DNA of 34,731 bases from AM-2324 sp042091035 (GTDB taxonomy: Bacteria; Bacteroidota; Bacteroidia; Chitinophagales; Saprospiraceae). A model generated the notes under the pieces. The model saw nothing but the letters and a program-made list of their open reading frames with translations. It was not told the origin of the DNA and searched no databases. Made by a program: the position numbers and the translations under genes. This document shows positions 27,028-34,463 of this stretch, piece by piece; position 1 is the first letter of the stretch; each line of letters opens with the position of its first letter. The stretch covers positions 1 to 34,731 of the forward strand of contig JBELIG010000010.1 of the NCBI GenBank assembly GCA_042091035.1, written 5' to 3'.

Positions 27028-28185
27028 TTACATGTGCTTACGGTGGATGGTCTTGTGCCAGATATTCTCATATCGATCACTATGTGCTCGATTTACAGAT
27101 GGGCAGACCACCTTTCCAGCTCGTCGGCTGTCGAGGTATTGATACTTTACGGAGACCTCCATTGTTCCGCCGGACGTTGCATTTAGACCATTGATGTTTA
27201 GGTCATATGAAAATCCAGTTTCAATGATTTGACCTTTTCCAATAGGCCAACTAAGATCAAAGCCTACGATGATAGCGTCTGTGCTATAGATTATGCGGTC
27301 TGAGACAGTATTTTGGTAAAAAATACTCGTGCCCAGATTCTTAAACATGAACCTACTGCCAATCGTAAGTGTGTTGATCTCGCTTTGTTGTTCGTACCTA
27401 AATGCAGGAAATGGTGTAAATCGGTTTCCTTTTTTACCAAGTTGAAGGCCTGGTATAAAAGCTGTTCCGTGTACAATAAACTTGTCATTGGATTCTGTTG
27501 CAATTCCCTGCAGTGATTCTTGCTGGGTCCTGGTAAACAGTGTCATAAGATGTGTAAAACTGATTCCGAGTTCAATCTGACTACCTTTTCCTCTGTAGCT
27601 TTTTTGATTGAATCGGTAGACCAGCCCAGGATTGATTTCTACCCATTTGGGCGTGTTCATATTGAACTCATCAAAATACTGAGCATGTGCAGACTGTGCT
27701 GCGAAGAAATCAGGACCTTTGGGGTCCAGTTGATCGGAAAATAAAAGCTTTTCCCAATCGATAGATTTTTCATTGTAAAATAGGCCTAATCCTAAGCGGA
27801 TATTATGCAGGCTATGTTTTGCCTCAAAGGGCAGCACATAGGCATAATTCAGACCGAACATTTGGGTTTCTAACATACCATCTCCTTCGGCATCTCTTAA
27901 GAAAAAAAGCCCAAAGGCATTTTTCAATTGAGATTGTGCAAATTCAGCAGCTGCAAATTGGGTTGAAAAGGCTCCAGGGAATTGTCTAAACTGATCAATA
28001 GCGCCCCATTGCTCTCGTACTAGTGTCGAGAGGCTAATCGTCCCATCCGTACCTGTCAATGCAGGATTGGAATAAGCTTTGCTTATATGATATTGCGAAA
28101 ATAGAGGATCTTGCCCCTTTAACATGAAGGTTGGTAAGTGTAGAAAGCCAAGCGTAATTAATAAAATTACCCACGAACATTTCAT
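27028..28185 (-). CDS. PorP/SprF-family type IX secretion outer-membrane protein
   Basis: 385 residues with a signal peptide and the family's signature right after it: GQDPLFSQYHISKAYSNPALTG. The body is a beta-barrel (for example FGLNYAYVLPFE, LRLGLGLFYNEK in spirit, FRYEQQSEINTLTIGSRFMF). The C-terminal tail contains VVCPSV, also usual in this family. PorP/SprF proteins sit in the outer membrane and help deliver or hold type B cargo; SprF is needed for SprB export in Flavobacterium johnsoniae. The giant type B adhesin gene begins 29 bases downstream, which gives a clear cargo/partner pair. A short hairpin (near 28202-28223) lies in the leader just upstream of the ATG. Confidence 0.93.
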   Translation of the reverse strand: MKCSWVILLITLGFLHLPTFMLKGQDPLFSQYHISKAYSNPALTGTDGTISLSTLVREQWGAIDQFRQFPGAFSTQFAAAEFAQSQLKNAFGLFFLRDAEGDGMLETQMFGLNYAYVLPFEAKHSLHNIRLGLGLFYNEKSIDWEKLLFSDQLDPKGPDFFAAQSAHAQYFDEFNMNTPKWVEINPGLVYRFNQKSYRGKGSQIELGISFTHLMTLFTRTQQESLQGIATESNDKFIVHGTAFIPGLQLGKKGNRFTPFPAFRYEQQSEINTLTIGSRFMFKNLGTSIFYQNTVSDRIIYSTDAIIVGFDLSWPIGKGQIIETGFSYDLNINGLNATSGGTMEVSVKYQYLDSRRAGKVVCPSVNRAHSDRYENIWHKTIHRKHM

Positions 28186-28366
28186 AAAAATAAATTTGAG
28201 TTCACAACTAAAAGATTGTGGAAAGCAGCGCTCTTAAGTGAAGATGGTTATGGATAGGAAAGGTGTAGTTTATTCTTTATCGAAAGGCAATATACGTAAT
28301 AAGCTGAGCTGCAACTGTTAGGTGTTTTGCAAATGCTCGTATATAAAATATCATGATTTTATGCTG

Positions 28367-29878
28367 CTAAAGTTTTACTTCTTTCGGTTCAGAGCAGTTT
28401 TTTATGACCTTAAGAAGCTCGTTGGGAATAATAGGTTTTGTGATGAAGCTGTTCATGCCTGAGTAGAAAACATCTTCTTTTGTTTTTTCATCTGAACTGG
28501 CTGTTAGCGCGACAATATTCGTCTCATTATCAAATAGTCTGATGGCTTTAGTAGCCTCAATTCCATTCATGATTGGCATATGAATATCCATAAGAACAAG
28601 GTCGTAGTTTTTTGCCTTTATTTTTTCTATTGCTTCCATACCATTTTCGGCAAAATCTAATTTAAGCTTCCACTTTTTCAACATTTTTTCAATAACAATG
28701 CGGTTAAATGCCATGTCATCAACTATGAGTATAGAAAGACCATTTAAGTTGTCAGAAGATTCTGTATGTTCTTCAACGATATCTTTTGGTTCACCTTTTT
28801 CAATATAAATTTTGAAGAAAAACTTAGACCCTTTGCCTTCAGTACTTTCAACCATAATCTCTGAGTCGAGTAGGTTGAGTAAATGTTTAGATATGGATAG
28901 ACCTAGTCCAGTCCCGTTTCTACTATGCTTTTTGCTTACTTGGTAGAATTCATCAAAGATTTCTTTGAGTTTTGATTCAGGTATCCCTATACCTGAATCT
29001 ATGACTTCAAATTGAAGAAGATAACTGTCTTTGATCTCAGAGAGAAAATCTACTTTAAGTTCAACCCCCCCTTTTTCTGTAAATTTTAAGGCATTTGAAA
29101 TTAAGTTTACTAGAATTTGTCGGATTCTAAGGCTATCTGAATAGACTACTCTAGGCAGATTTTCTTGATAATCTAGTTTAAAGAATATTTCTTTTTCTTG
29201 TGCTAATGGTTTGGAGCTTTTTTTAATATCCTTCAAAAGGCTATGCAGATCAAAGCTGTATTTTTTAAGTTCAAGTTTGCCTGATTCTATCTTTGAAAAA
29301 TCCAGTACATCATTTATAAGAAGCATAAGTGCATTGGATGCAATCTTAAGTATTTCAAAGTTTTCTTCTTGCTCTTGCAGGTGATTCTCAGAGAGTAGAA
29401 TATGCGAAAGACTGGTTATTACATTTAAGGGGCTTCGTATCTCATGAGAAATCGTAGCCAGAAACTCCGATTTTACATTAGATGCCTCGATTTCGTTATC
29501 AACTGAAATTTGAAGTTTGTGCTCAATTTCTTTTCGAACTGCAACTTGTTCTTCAAGCATCCCTGTTATGAATAATAAATCATCTTGGTTATCAATACGC
29601 GCAAGGTCGAATTCGGGAGTGATAGCACGAATCATATTCGAAAGTCTTTTTATGCCTCGTTCAATCGTTTCCTTCTCGGTATTTAATTTTTGATTGATCT
29701 CTTCATATTCCATTTCTGCAATTTGAAAGGCACGCTCGTTCATTTCAATGTCGTGGTTGAAATTCGAGTAAGATTCATTGACGGAATTGATGAATTCTTT
29801 TAGTCCAGGGGTGTTTTCTATCACTTCGCTGGATAAATTCCTTTTAATTTGGCGTAATAAGAGCTTGTTGGTTTCCAA
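28367..29878 (-). CDS. Soluble hybrid histidine kinase/response regulator
   Basis: 503 residues with no membrane segment. A coiled-coil helical region (about 35-135) leads into HisKA with the phospho-accepting His145 (ATISHEIRSPLNVI), a HATPase domain (N-box NLISNALKF near 258; G1 DSGIGIP near 294; G2 GTGLGLSIS near 322), and a receiver domain (about 382-497) with acidic pair Asp387/Asp388, phospho-acceptor Asp431 (LVLMDIHMP) and Lys481. No HPt or DNA-binding output domain is visible, so signal must pass to another protein. The FIST gene ends five bases upstream; FIST most likely supplies the sensor function in trans. There is no convincing terminator behind it. Confidence 0.95.
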   Translation of the reverse strand: METNKLLLRQIKRNLSSEVIENTPGLKEFINSVNESYSNFNHDIEMNERAFQIAEMEYEEINQKLNTEKETIERGIKRLSNMIRAITPEFDLARIDNQDDLLFITGMLEEQVAVRKEIEHKLQISVDNEIEASNVKSEFLATISHEIRSPLNVITSLSHILLSENHLQEQEENFEILKIASNALMLLINDVLDFSKIESGKLELKKYSFDLHSLLKDIKKSSKPLAQEKEIFFKLDYQENLPRVVYSDSLRIRQILVNLISNALKFTEKGGVELKVDFLSEIKDSYLLQFEVIDSGIGIPESKLKEIFDEFYQVSKKHSRNGTGLGLSISKHLLNLLDSEIMVESTEGKGSKFFFKIYIEKGEPKDIVEEHTESSDNLNGLSILIVDDMAFNRIVIEKMLKKWKLKLDFAENGMEAIEKIKAKNYDLVLMDIHMPIMNGIEATKAIRLFDNETNIVALTASSDEKTKEDVFYSGMNSFITKPIIPNELLKVIKNCSEPKEVKL

Positions 29879-29883
29879 AATAA

Positions 29884-31059
29884 TTATTCTGATTCAGTAA
29901 TAGTTGTGATAGTCATCGTCTGATTATGCAGCTCACATTTTATAAATCCAGGGAAGGGTGCTATTTCTCCATACGAATAGAAGCCAGTATAAACTGCATT
30001 TGGATTTTCCCAACCTTCCTGTGCAGCTTCCAACTCATTGTCAAATCTTCTGTTTAATACTACTTTTCGTCCGATGCAGGTAATCAATATAGAAAGTGCA
30101 TTATTTGTTGGTAAGCCTTTTTGGGAATCGAACATTGCTTCAGTGGAAGCGTGTAGCAGGTTGTCTGTGTTAAACTTCATCAGTCTTACTTTGGACCCTT
30201 GGGGCATATTTCCAGCGAATGTCATTGTCTTATTGTCCTCATCTATAGAGAGGATTGTTCTTACTATGGAGTTTTCTTCGGTTTCATCTTTTATAGATAT
30301 AGGAAAATAGAAACTCTTTCGAACAAGGTCATCTGCGTCTTTACCTAAGTAAAGTCTATAAAGGTCAACTGCATTTTTTTCATCTATTTCTTCAACAACA
30401 TTCTTATTAGATTTGGTGATTATTCGTTCTGGGCCGAACTGTCCCCAGCCCCCTTTTGATCCAAATCCAATATTTAGTTTGTCTCCATAAAGTCCAATAG
30501 CTACTACATTGCCCTCTTTTATATCATCGTTGATTCCTACCAGGGTTTTGTTGAAGTTTCCTCCATCTGCAGCCAATCCACCTGTTACAGGAATACTTTT
30601 ATTTACAACTTGGTTGACTCCGTCTACCAGTTCAGAGCCATTTACAAGTTGCCCATCTGAGAATAATAAGATAAGTTTTAGATCATCCTCGATTAGCTCT
30701 TTTACAAGTTCTTTACCAGCCTCAGTTGAGGACTCGTAATTTGTAAGATTTATAGAATTGTATTTAATCCTTGATTTTGGATTTTCGAATTCCACTGCAT
30801 TAGCTACAATTGAATTTTCAGAAACTTTTTTATTATTTATTTCTCCAGCGGTGGATGCAATCAATATGGGCGTGTTTGGATATTTTTCCTTTAGGAAGGG
30901 CTTGTATTTTTCTTCTTCAATTAATTCTCTAGCTCCAAAGCAGAGAATGAAATTTGGATTTTTCACACCTTGGTCGGATAGGGTATCCCAGGTTTGGTTT
31001 TGGAAATGATATTGGGCTGTTTGCATAATTGGGAAGAATTTGTTTAAATAATATATCAA
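29884..31059 (-). CDS. FIST-domain sensory protein
   Basis: 391 residues, soluble. FIST-N spans about 25-230 (FILCFGARELIEE, TPILIASTAGEINN, VTGGLAADGGNFNKT, VVAIGLYGDKLNIGFGSKGGWGQFGP) and FIST-C about 245-385 (VDLYRLYLGKDADDLV, MPQGSKVRLM, NAVYTGFYSYGEIAPFPG). FIST domains are proposed to bind small ligands, perhaps amino-acid-like, and usually occur with kinases, cyclases or methyl-accepting proteins. The kinase gene begins five bases downstream, so the pair makes one signalling unit. Met12 (start at 31026) is an alternative start that removes a hydrophobic extension not typical of the family; I favour it slightly. Confidence 0.92.
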   Translation of the reverse strand: MIYYLNKFFPIMQTAQYHFQNQTWDTLSDQGVKNPNFILCFGARELIEEEKYKPFLKEKYPNTPILIASTAGEINNKKVSENSIVANAVEFENPKSRIKYNSINLTNYESSTEAGKELVKELIEDDLKLILLFSDGQLVNGSELVDGVNQVVNKSIPVTGGLAADGGNFNKTLVGINDDIKEGNVVAIGLYGDKLNIGFGSKGGWGQFGPERIITKSNKNVVEEIDEKNAVDLYRLYLGKDADDLVRKSFYFPISIKDETEENSIVRTILSIDEDNKTMTFAGNMPQGSKVRLMKFNTDNLLHASTEAMFDSQKGLPTNNALSILITCIGRKVVLNRRFDNELEAAQEGWENPNAVYTGFYSYGEIAPFPGFIKCELHNQTMTITTITESE

Positions 31060-31136
31060 TACAATTAATGTATGTATAAATATTTATTTATCGATTTCCT
31101 TTTATACAATATACAGAATTTTGTCTTCTAGCAAAC

Positions 31137-31169
31137 AAAAAGGGATGTGGTATTACCACATCCCTTTTT
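31137..31169 (-). terminator. Terminator of rpsU
   Basis: A 14-bp stem (31137-31150 with 31156-31169), 5-base loop, runs of T on both strands. It lies 20 bases after the rpsU stop codon on the minus strand, and could also stop plus-strand transcripts. Confidence 0.88.
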
Positions 31170-31188
31170 TTTTTCGAAACAGTAAGAA

Positions 31189-31374
31189 TTAAACTCCATA
31201 CTTTTCTAAACGATACCTAGCCTTAAGTACTTCTGTTCTTCTTGAAACTGAAGGCTTTGTGAAATACTTGCGACTTCTTAGTTGTTTAGTTATACCAAGC
31301 TTCTGGTGTTTTCTTTTGTATCTGCGTAGTGCTCTATCTATAGACTCACTATCTTTTACTGTTACGATTATCAT
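31189..31374 (-). CDS. rpsU: 30S ribosomal protein bS21
   Basis: 61 residues, highly basic, with the S21 pattern: VTVKDSESIDRALRRYKRKHQ followed by a basic Arg/Lys-rich helix (RSRKYFTKPSVSRRTEVLKARYR). bS21 binds near the 3' end of 16S rRNA; in Bacteroidota structures it helps bury the anti-Shine-Dalgarno sequence of 16S rRNA. It is followed by its own terminator and preceded by a TAnnTTTG box, so it is probably transcribed alone. It has a perfect Shine-Dalgarno sequence, unlike nearly all other genes here; see the separate entry. Confidence 0.96.
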   Translation of the reverse strand: MIIVTVKDSESIDRALRRYKRKHQKLGITKQLRSRKYFTKPSVSRRTEVLKARYRLEKYGV

Positions 31375-31378
31375 ATTT

Positions 31379-31384
31379 CTCCTT
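31379..31384 (-). promoter_or_regulatory. Consensus Shine-Dalgarno sequence of rpsU
   Basis: Read on the minus strand, AAAGGAG is followed by AAAT and the ATG. It is one of only two such sites I found at starts here. In Bacteroidota the anti-SD is held by bS21 and neighbours, and a strong SD on rpsU has been linked to autoregulation by bS21 supply. That fits. Confidence 0.8.
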
Positions 31385-31420
31385 TAATATTTTAGACTTA
31401 CTAAGTTTCCTTTCGGGCTG

Positions 31421-31428
31421 CAAATATA
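31421..31428 (-). promoter_or_regulatory. Candidate -7 box of the rpsU promoter
   Basis: On the minus strand TATATTTG matches the Bacteroidota TAnnTTTG -7 consensus exactly, 46 bases upstream of the rpsU ATG. No good TTTG -33 element is seen at the usual distance, so the assignment is moderate. Confidence 0.5.
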
Positions 31429-31518
31429 AATCACTTTTTTAGAAAATTCCATTTTTTGTTAAAAATATTTAAGGAATTCTAAAACTTATTTTTTTTTAAT
31501 CTATTGATGCTGTGTAGC

Positions 31519-32097
31519 CTAAGATTCAATCCAATCAATGATTTTAGCGTCTTTTGGGTTCGTCTTAGGGCTAACGATCTTTTCTAGCTTACCTTCTTCT
31601 CCGATTAGATACTTCTGGAAGTTCCAACTTACCTTACTGTCTTTATATCCATTGTACTTCTTCTGTGTTAGATAAATATATAAGGGGTGCATTTTGTTTC
31701 CTTTTACTTTTATCTTAGACATCATTTTGAAGGTCACGCCATAATTCTTTTGGCAAAAGCTTGCAATTTCATCATTGCTTCCTCGCTCCTGCATGGCAAA
31801 ATCGTTACTAGGGAATCCTATGATTTCAAAGTTTTGGTCTTTGTATTGTTCATAAAGTTCTTGTAATTGCTCGTACTGGTAAGTAAGGCCGCACTTTGAA
31901 GCTGTATTGACAAGCAGTATTTTCTTTCCTTTGTATTCAGACAAAGAAAACTCTTCACCATAGATATCCTCGATGGTGAAATCATAGATAGATTCAAATT
32001 GGGTATCCAATTCTAGGGAATCCGATTTTGAAGCTTTTGAGTACATTAGGAAGGCTGCCGTTGCTATTGCAACAACAGATACAGAGATATAGGTCAT
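31519..32097 (-). CDS. Membrane-anchored glutathione peroxidase family protein (2-Cys type)
   Basis: 192 residues. An N-terminal hydrophobic segment (about 4-19, ISVSVVAIATAAFLMY) is an uncleaved anchor or signal; the catalytic part then faces the periplasm. Peroxidatic Cys69 sits in VNTASKCGLT, and the Trp-Asn pair W158-N159 in VSWNFQKYL. A second Cys115 in ASFCQKNYGVTF is at the place of the resolving Cys of thioredoxin-dependent members, so thioredoxin rather than glutathione is the likely reductant. The family Gln of the FPCNQF motif is replaced by Asp99 (FPSNDF), with Gln103 four residues later. It reduces peroxides. A 16-bp palindromic site lies upstream. No terminator could be seen behind it. 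Confidence 0.93.
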   Translation of the reverse strand: MTYISVSVVAIATAAFLMYSKASKSDSLELDTQFESIYDFTIEDIYGEEFSLSEYKGKKILLVNTASKCGLTYQYEQLQELYEQYKDQNFEIIGFPSNDFAMQERGSNDEIASFCQKNYGVTFKMMSKIKVKGNKMHPLYIYLTQKKYNGYKDSKVSWNFQKYLIGEEGKLEKIVSPKTNPKDAKIIDWIES

Positions 32098-32138
32098 TAG
32101 AAACAGTTTAATTAAATTATGAGTATTGGGTCTATTTT

Positions 32139-32154
32139 ATGTTTACATAAACAT
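32139..32154. promoter_or_regulatory. Operator-like inverted repeat upstream of the peroxidase gene
   Basis: ATGTTTA-CA-TAAACAT: two exact 7-bp arms with a 2-base spacer, 42 bases upstream of the peroxidase ATG and 14 bases after the stop of the CstB-like gene. Position and symmetry fit a repressor or activator site. No consensus for a named regulator is claimed. Confidence 0.45.
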
Positions 32155-32167
32155 TATAAAGCGCTAC

Positions 32168-33565
32168 TTAGTTTTGACAAGTTTTGTTGATGTCAAAGTT
32201 TTCCTGCTCTATTTGATCATATCCTTCTGTAATATTGACTAAGTTATGTATACCTCTAGATTTTAGTATTGAGATGGCTATTACGGAACGGTACCCACCT
32301 AGGCAATGCACATAATTATCACCGGCAACAAACTTAGAGAGGTGCTCATTGATCGAAGCAAGTGGGGTATGATTTGCTCCTCTGATATGTGAAGCTGCAT
32401 ATTCGCCAGGTTTTCTAACATCAAAAATTCTCAATGCTCCTTCTTGATTCAACTTGGCTACCTCTTTAGCTGATCTACTAACTATAGCATCATATTCTTT
32501 GCCGGCAGCCTTCCAGGCTTCGAATCCTCCGCTTAAGTAGCCAATCACGTGGTCGAATCCCACTCTAGATAAGCGTGTTATGGCTTCTTTTTCTTGGCCA
32601 CTTTCAGCAATAAGAATAATTTCTTGCTTGGTATCTTTTATTAATGCGCCAACCCAAGGAGCGAAGCCACCATCAAGACCAATAAATATGGAATTAGGTA
32701 TATGTCCATTGATGAACTCCGATTGATGTCTAACATCAAGCATCAGTACATCTCTTGAATTAACCAGTTGTTCAAAATTATCAGTTGAAATAGCTGTTAA
32801 TCCATTTTTTAGGATCTTATCAAAGTCTTCATAGCCTTCCTTGTTCATTTTTACATTCAGGGGAAAATAGGCTGGTGGTTCTGCCAAGCCGTCCAGAAGT
32901 TCTTCTACAAATTCAGACTTGCTCATATCTGCACGCAGTGCATAATTCATGTTTAGTTGATTCTCTAGTGTATCAACGGTTTCTTTCATCATGTTCTTAC
33001 CACAGGCTGAACCAGCACCATGTCCAGGGTAAACGGTTAGATTCTTGGGTAGAGTCATGATTTTTTTTCTCAGACTATCGAAAAGGATCTCAGCTAACTG
33101 CTCTCTGGTCATGTCAGCTGATTTTTGAGCAAGATCCGGTCTTCCCACATCTCCAAGGAATAGTGTGTCTCCTGTGAAAATGGCCTGTTCTGTACCTTGC
33201 TTATCCTTAAGAAGAAAGGTTGTACTTTCCATAGTATGTCCAGGCGTATGTAGGGCAGTAATCGTTACGTCTCCTATTTGAAAAACCTGCCCATCTTCAG
33301 CTATGATAGCCTCGAATTTTGGATTTGCATTTGGGCCATATACTATTGGTGCGCCAGTCTTTTCAGATAGAGATACGTGACCTGAGACAAAGTCTGCGTG
33401 GAAGTGCGTTTCGAATACATATTTGATCTTAACGTCGTCTTTGTCTGCTCTTTCAAGATAAGGAGATACCTCTCTTAATGGATCGATAATTGCTGCTTCT
33501 CCATTAGAAACGATATAGTAGGCTCCCTGTGCAAGGCAACCCGTATAGATTTGTTCTACAGTCAT
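32168..33565 (-). CDS. Persulfide dioxygenase-rhodanese fusion, CstB-like
   Basis: 465 residues: an ETHE1-like metallo-beta-lactamase domain (about 1-245) with HFHADFVSGH (His54, His56, Asp58), HTPGH (His110), TGDTLFLGDVGRPDL (Asp133) and YPGHGAGSACG (His182); a first rhodanese domain (about 255-355) whose active loop reads IAESGQEKE with no Cys; and a second (about 365-460) whose loop HCLGGYRS carries Cys421. This order, with a Cys-less middle domain, matches Staphylococcus aureus CstB, which oxidises persulfide to thiosulfate. The likely role is removal of toxic sulfide-derived persulfides in the cytosol. It has a perfect Shine-Dalgarno sequence and a TATATTTG promoter. The peroxidase gene follows after 70 bases. 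Confidence 0.93.
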   Translation of the reverse strand: MTVEQIYTGCLAQGAYYIVSNGEAAIIDPLREVSPYLERADKDDVKIKYVFETHFHADFVSGHVSLSEKTGAPIVYGPNANPKFEAIIAEDGQVFQIGDVTITALHTPGHTMESTTFLLKDKQGTEQAIFTGDTLFLGDVGRPDLAQKSADMTREQLAEILFDSLRKKIMTLPKNLTVYPGHGAGSACGKNMMKETVDTLENQLNMNYALRADMSKSEFVEELLDGLAEPPAYFPLNVKMNKEGYEDFDKILKNGLTAISTDNFEQLVNSRDVLMLDVRHQSEFINGHIPNSIFIGLDGGFAPWVGALIKDTKQEIILIAESGQEKEAITRLSRVGFDHVIGYLSGGFEAWKAAGKEYDAIVSRSAKEVAKLNQEGALRIFDVRKPGEYAASHIRGANHTPLASINEHLSKFVAGDNYVHCLGGYRSVIAISILKSRGIHNLVNITEGYDQIEQENFDINKTCQN

Positions 33566-33568
33566 GTT

Positions 33569-33574
33569 CTCCTT
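33569..33574 (-). promoter_or_regulatory. Consensus Shine-Dalgarno sequence of the CstB-like gene
   Basis: On the minus strand AAAGGAG is followed by AAC and the ATG, the same motif as in front of rpsU 2.2 kb away, with a slightly short 3-base spacer. Neighbouring genes lack any such site. Confidence 0.75.
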
Positions 33575-33612
33575 TGAATTAGTTTTTGAAAGATACTGAA
33601 TTTAAAACTTCA

Positions 33613-33641
33613 CAAATATACGCAAAGCAAATGAAAATCAA
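33613..33641 (-). promoter_or_regulatory. Bacteroidota-type promoter of the CstB-like gene
   Basis: On the minus strand, TTG (33639-33641) and TATATTTG (33613-33620) are 18 bases apart. The latter matches the TAnnTTTG -7 box exactly; the -33 box is partial (ATTG). The start of transcription should fall near 33605, giving a leader of about 40 bases. Confidence 0.6.
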
Positions 33642-33709
33642 TATTTCGTATCAATCGGAACAAATAGAGATGATTCATTATGTTTTTTAATATATATCTG
33701 TCTTTTGCC

Positions 33710-33738
33710 TTGACAATTTATTTCGTAAGAACTATTTT
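33710..33738 (+). promoter_or_regulatory. Plus-strand promoter candidate for a small RNA
   Basis: TTGACA (33710-33715), 17 bases, then TATTTT (33733-33738). It also reads as TTG-N20-TAttTTat for the Bacteroidota pattern, with two mismatches in the -7 box. It points to a hairpin and terminator 17-75 bases downstream, with no protein gene between. Confidence 0.4.
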
Positions 33739-33744
33739 ATTTCA

Positions 33745-33813
33745 GCGATTGGATGTATTCGTACCCCGAATACCTTTAAAATTTAGGCCCTCAGAGATTC
33801 TTTGAGGGTTTTT
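33745..33813 (+). ncRNA. Candidate small RNA (two hairpins ending in a terminator)
   Basis: Downstream of the promoter candidate, a perfect 7-bp hairpin GTATTCG/CGAATAC with a 5-base loop (33755-33761/33767-33773) is followed by an 8-bp stem (33788-33795/33801-33808, one G-U pair) and five Ts (33809-33813). That is an intrinsic terminator on the plus strand, although the nearest plus-strand gene upstream ends at 18672. The simplest reading is an RNA of about 65-70 nucleotides. Its 3' end touches the stop codon of the convergent hypothetical gene. The hairpin may instead serve that gene on the minus strand, but no T-run follows there. The 5' end is an estimate. Confidence 0.4.
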
Positions 33814-34300
33814 AATATGCCTCATCCATTGAATTTCGAAAAACATGGTCAACTTCTTCCAGCATAAGGTAGAAGCAGCGGATTAAGTGTATTGAAAGCT
33901 CTTCCTCGCTTGTTTTTCCAACTAAAAATTCAAGGCTGTGGTCTTTTGGGTGTGCACAAATTCCTACGCTTAGTTCTTCTGCATTGAATTCCATAGGTAC
34001 GCCGATGCTTTGTTCCAGATCCTCTTTACAAGACAACACCATATCATAAATCTTTTTATTCCAATCGGCATTGGTATGATTCAGTCTTATGAAGCATCCA
34101 GCCTTAGCCGAAATATCGAGATAGTAGCTGCATCGTTTGAGTCCTACATTTGATAATTTACAGCTTTGAGTATCATTATTTTCAAAGTGGGTAAAATAAT
34201 TTACTTCCAGACCAATTTCAATTCCCTTTACTTTTACCGACTCCCAGAATGACCTATAATCCATGATTGATATATTGTATGTAAACTTTATTTGAATCAA
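33812..34300 (-). CDS. Hypothetical protein, possibly DUF4268-like
   Basis: 162 residues, soluble. Met13 (start at 34264, MDYRSFWESVKVKG) is a likelier start than Met1. The strand pattern CSYYLDISAKAGCFIRLNHTN, a helix IYDMVLSCKEDLEQSIG, then MEFNAEELSVGICAHPKDHS and a C-terminal helix recalls the DUF4268 domain (nuclease-like fold, often near restriction or DNA-repair genes), but I give this low weight. No defence genes adjoin it. It stands alone on the minus strand; the stop codon lies beside the hairpin at 33788-33808. Confidence 0.65.
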   Translation of the reverse strand: MIQIKFTYNISIMDYRSFWESVKVKGIEIGLEVNYFTHFENNDTQSCKLSNVGLKRCSYYLDISAKAGCFIRLNHTNADWNKKIYDMVLSCKEDLEQSIGVPMEFNAEELSVGICAHPKDHSLEFLVGKTSEEELSIHLIRCFYLMLEEVDHVFRNSMDEAY

Positions 34301-34463
34301 AGTTAAGATATATAAATCTTAAGGTCTCTTATTCGAGTGCTATTTATTTTGCTTTAATCTGTTTGGTGTCATAATGAAATTTATAAATGCTAAAAATCTG
34401 ACTTTGTGCGAATTATTGAAAGTTAATTTTAGGATATATCTATATACATGATTAAATTAGGAA

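Noticed and set aside
28341..28364. AT-only hairpin just after the histidine kinase gene
   Set aside because: The 7-bp stem has only A-T pairs and no T-run follows on the minus strand, so it is too weak to call a terminator.
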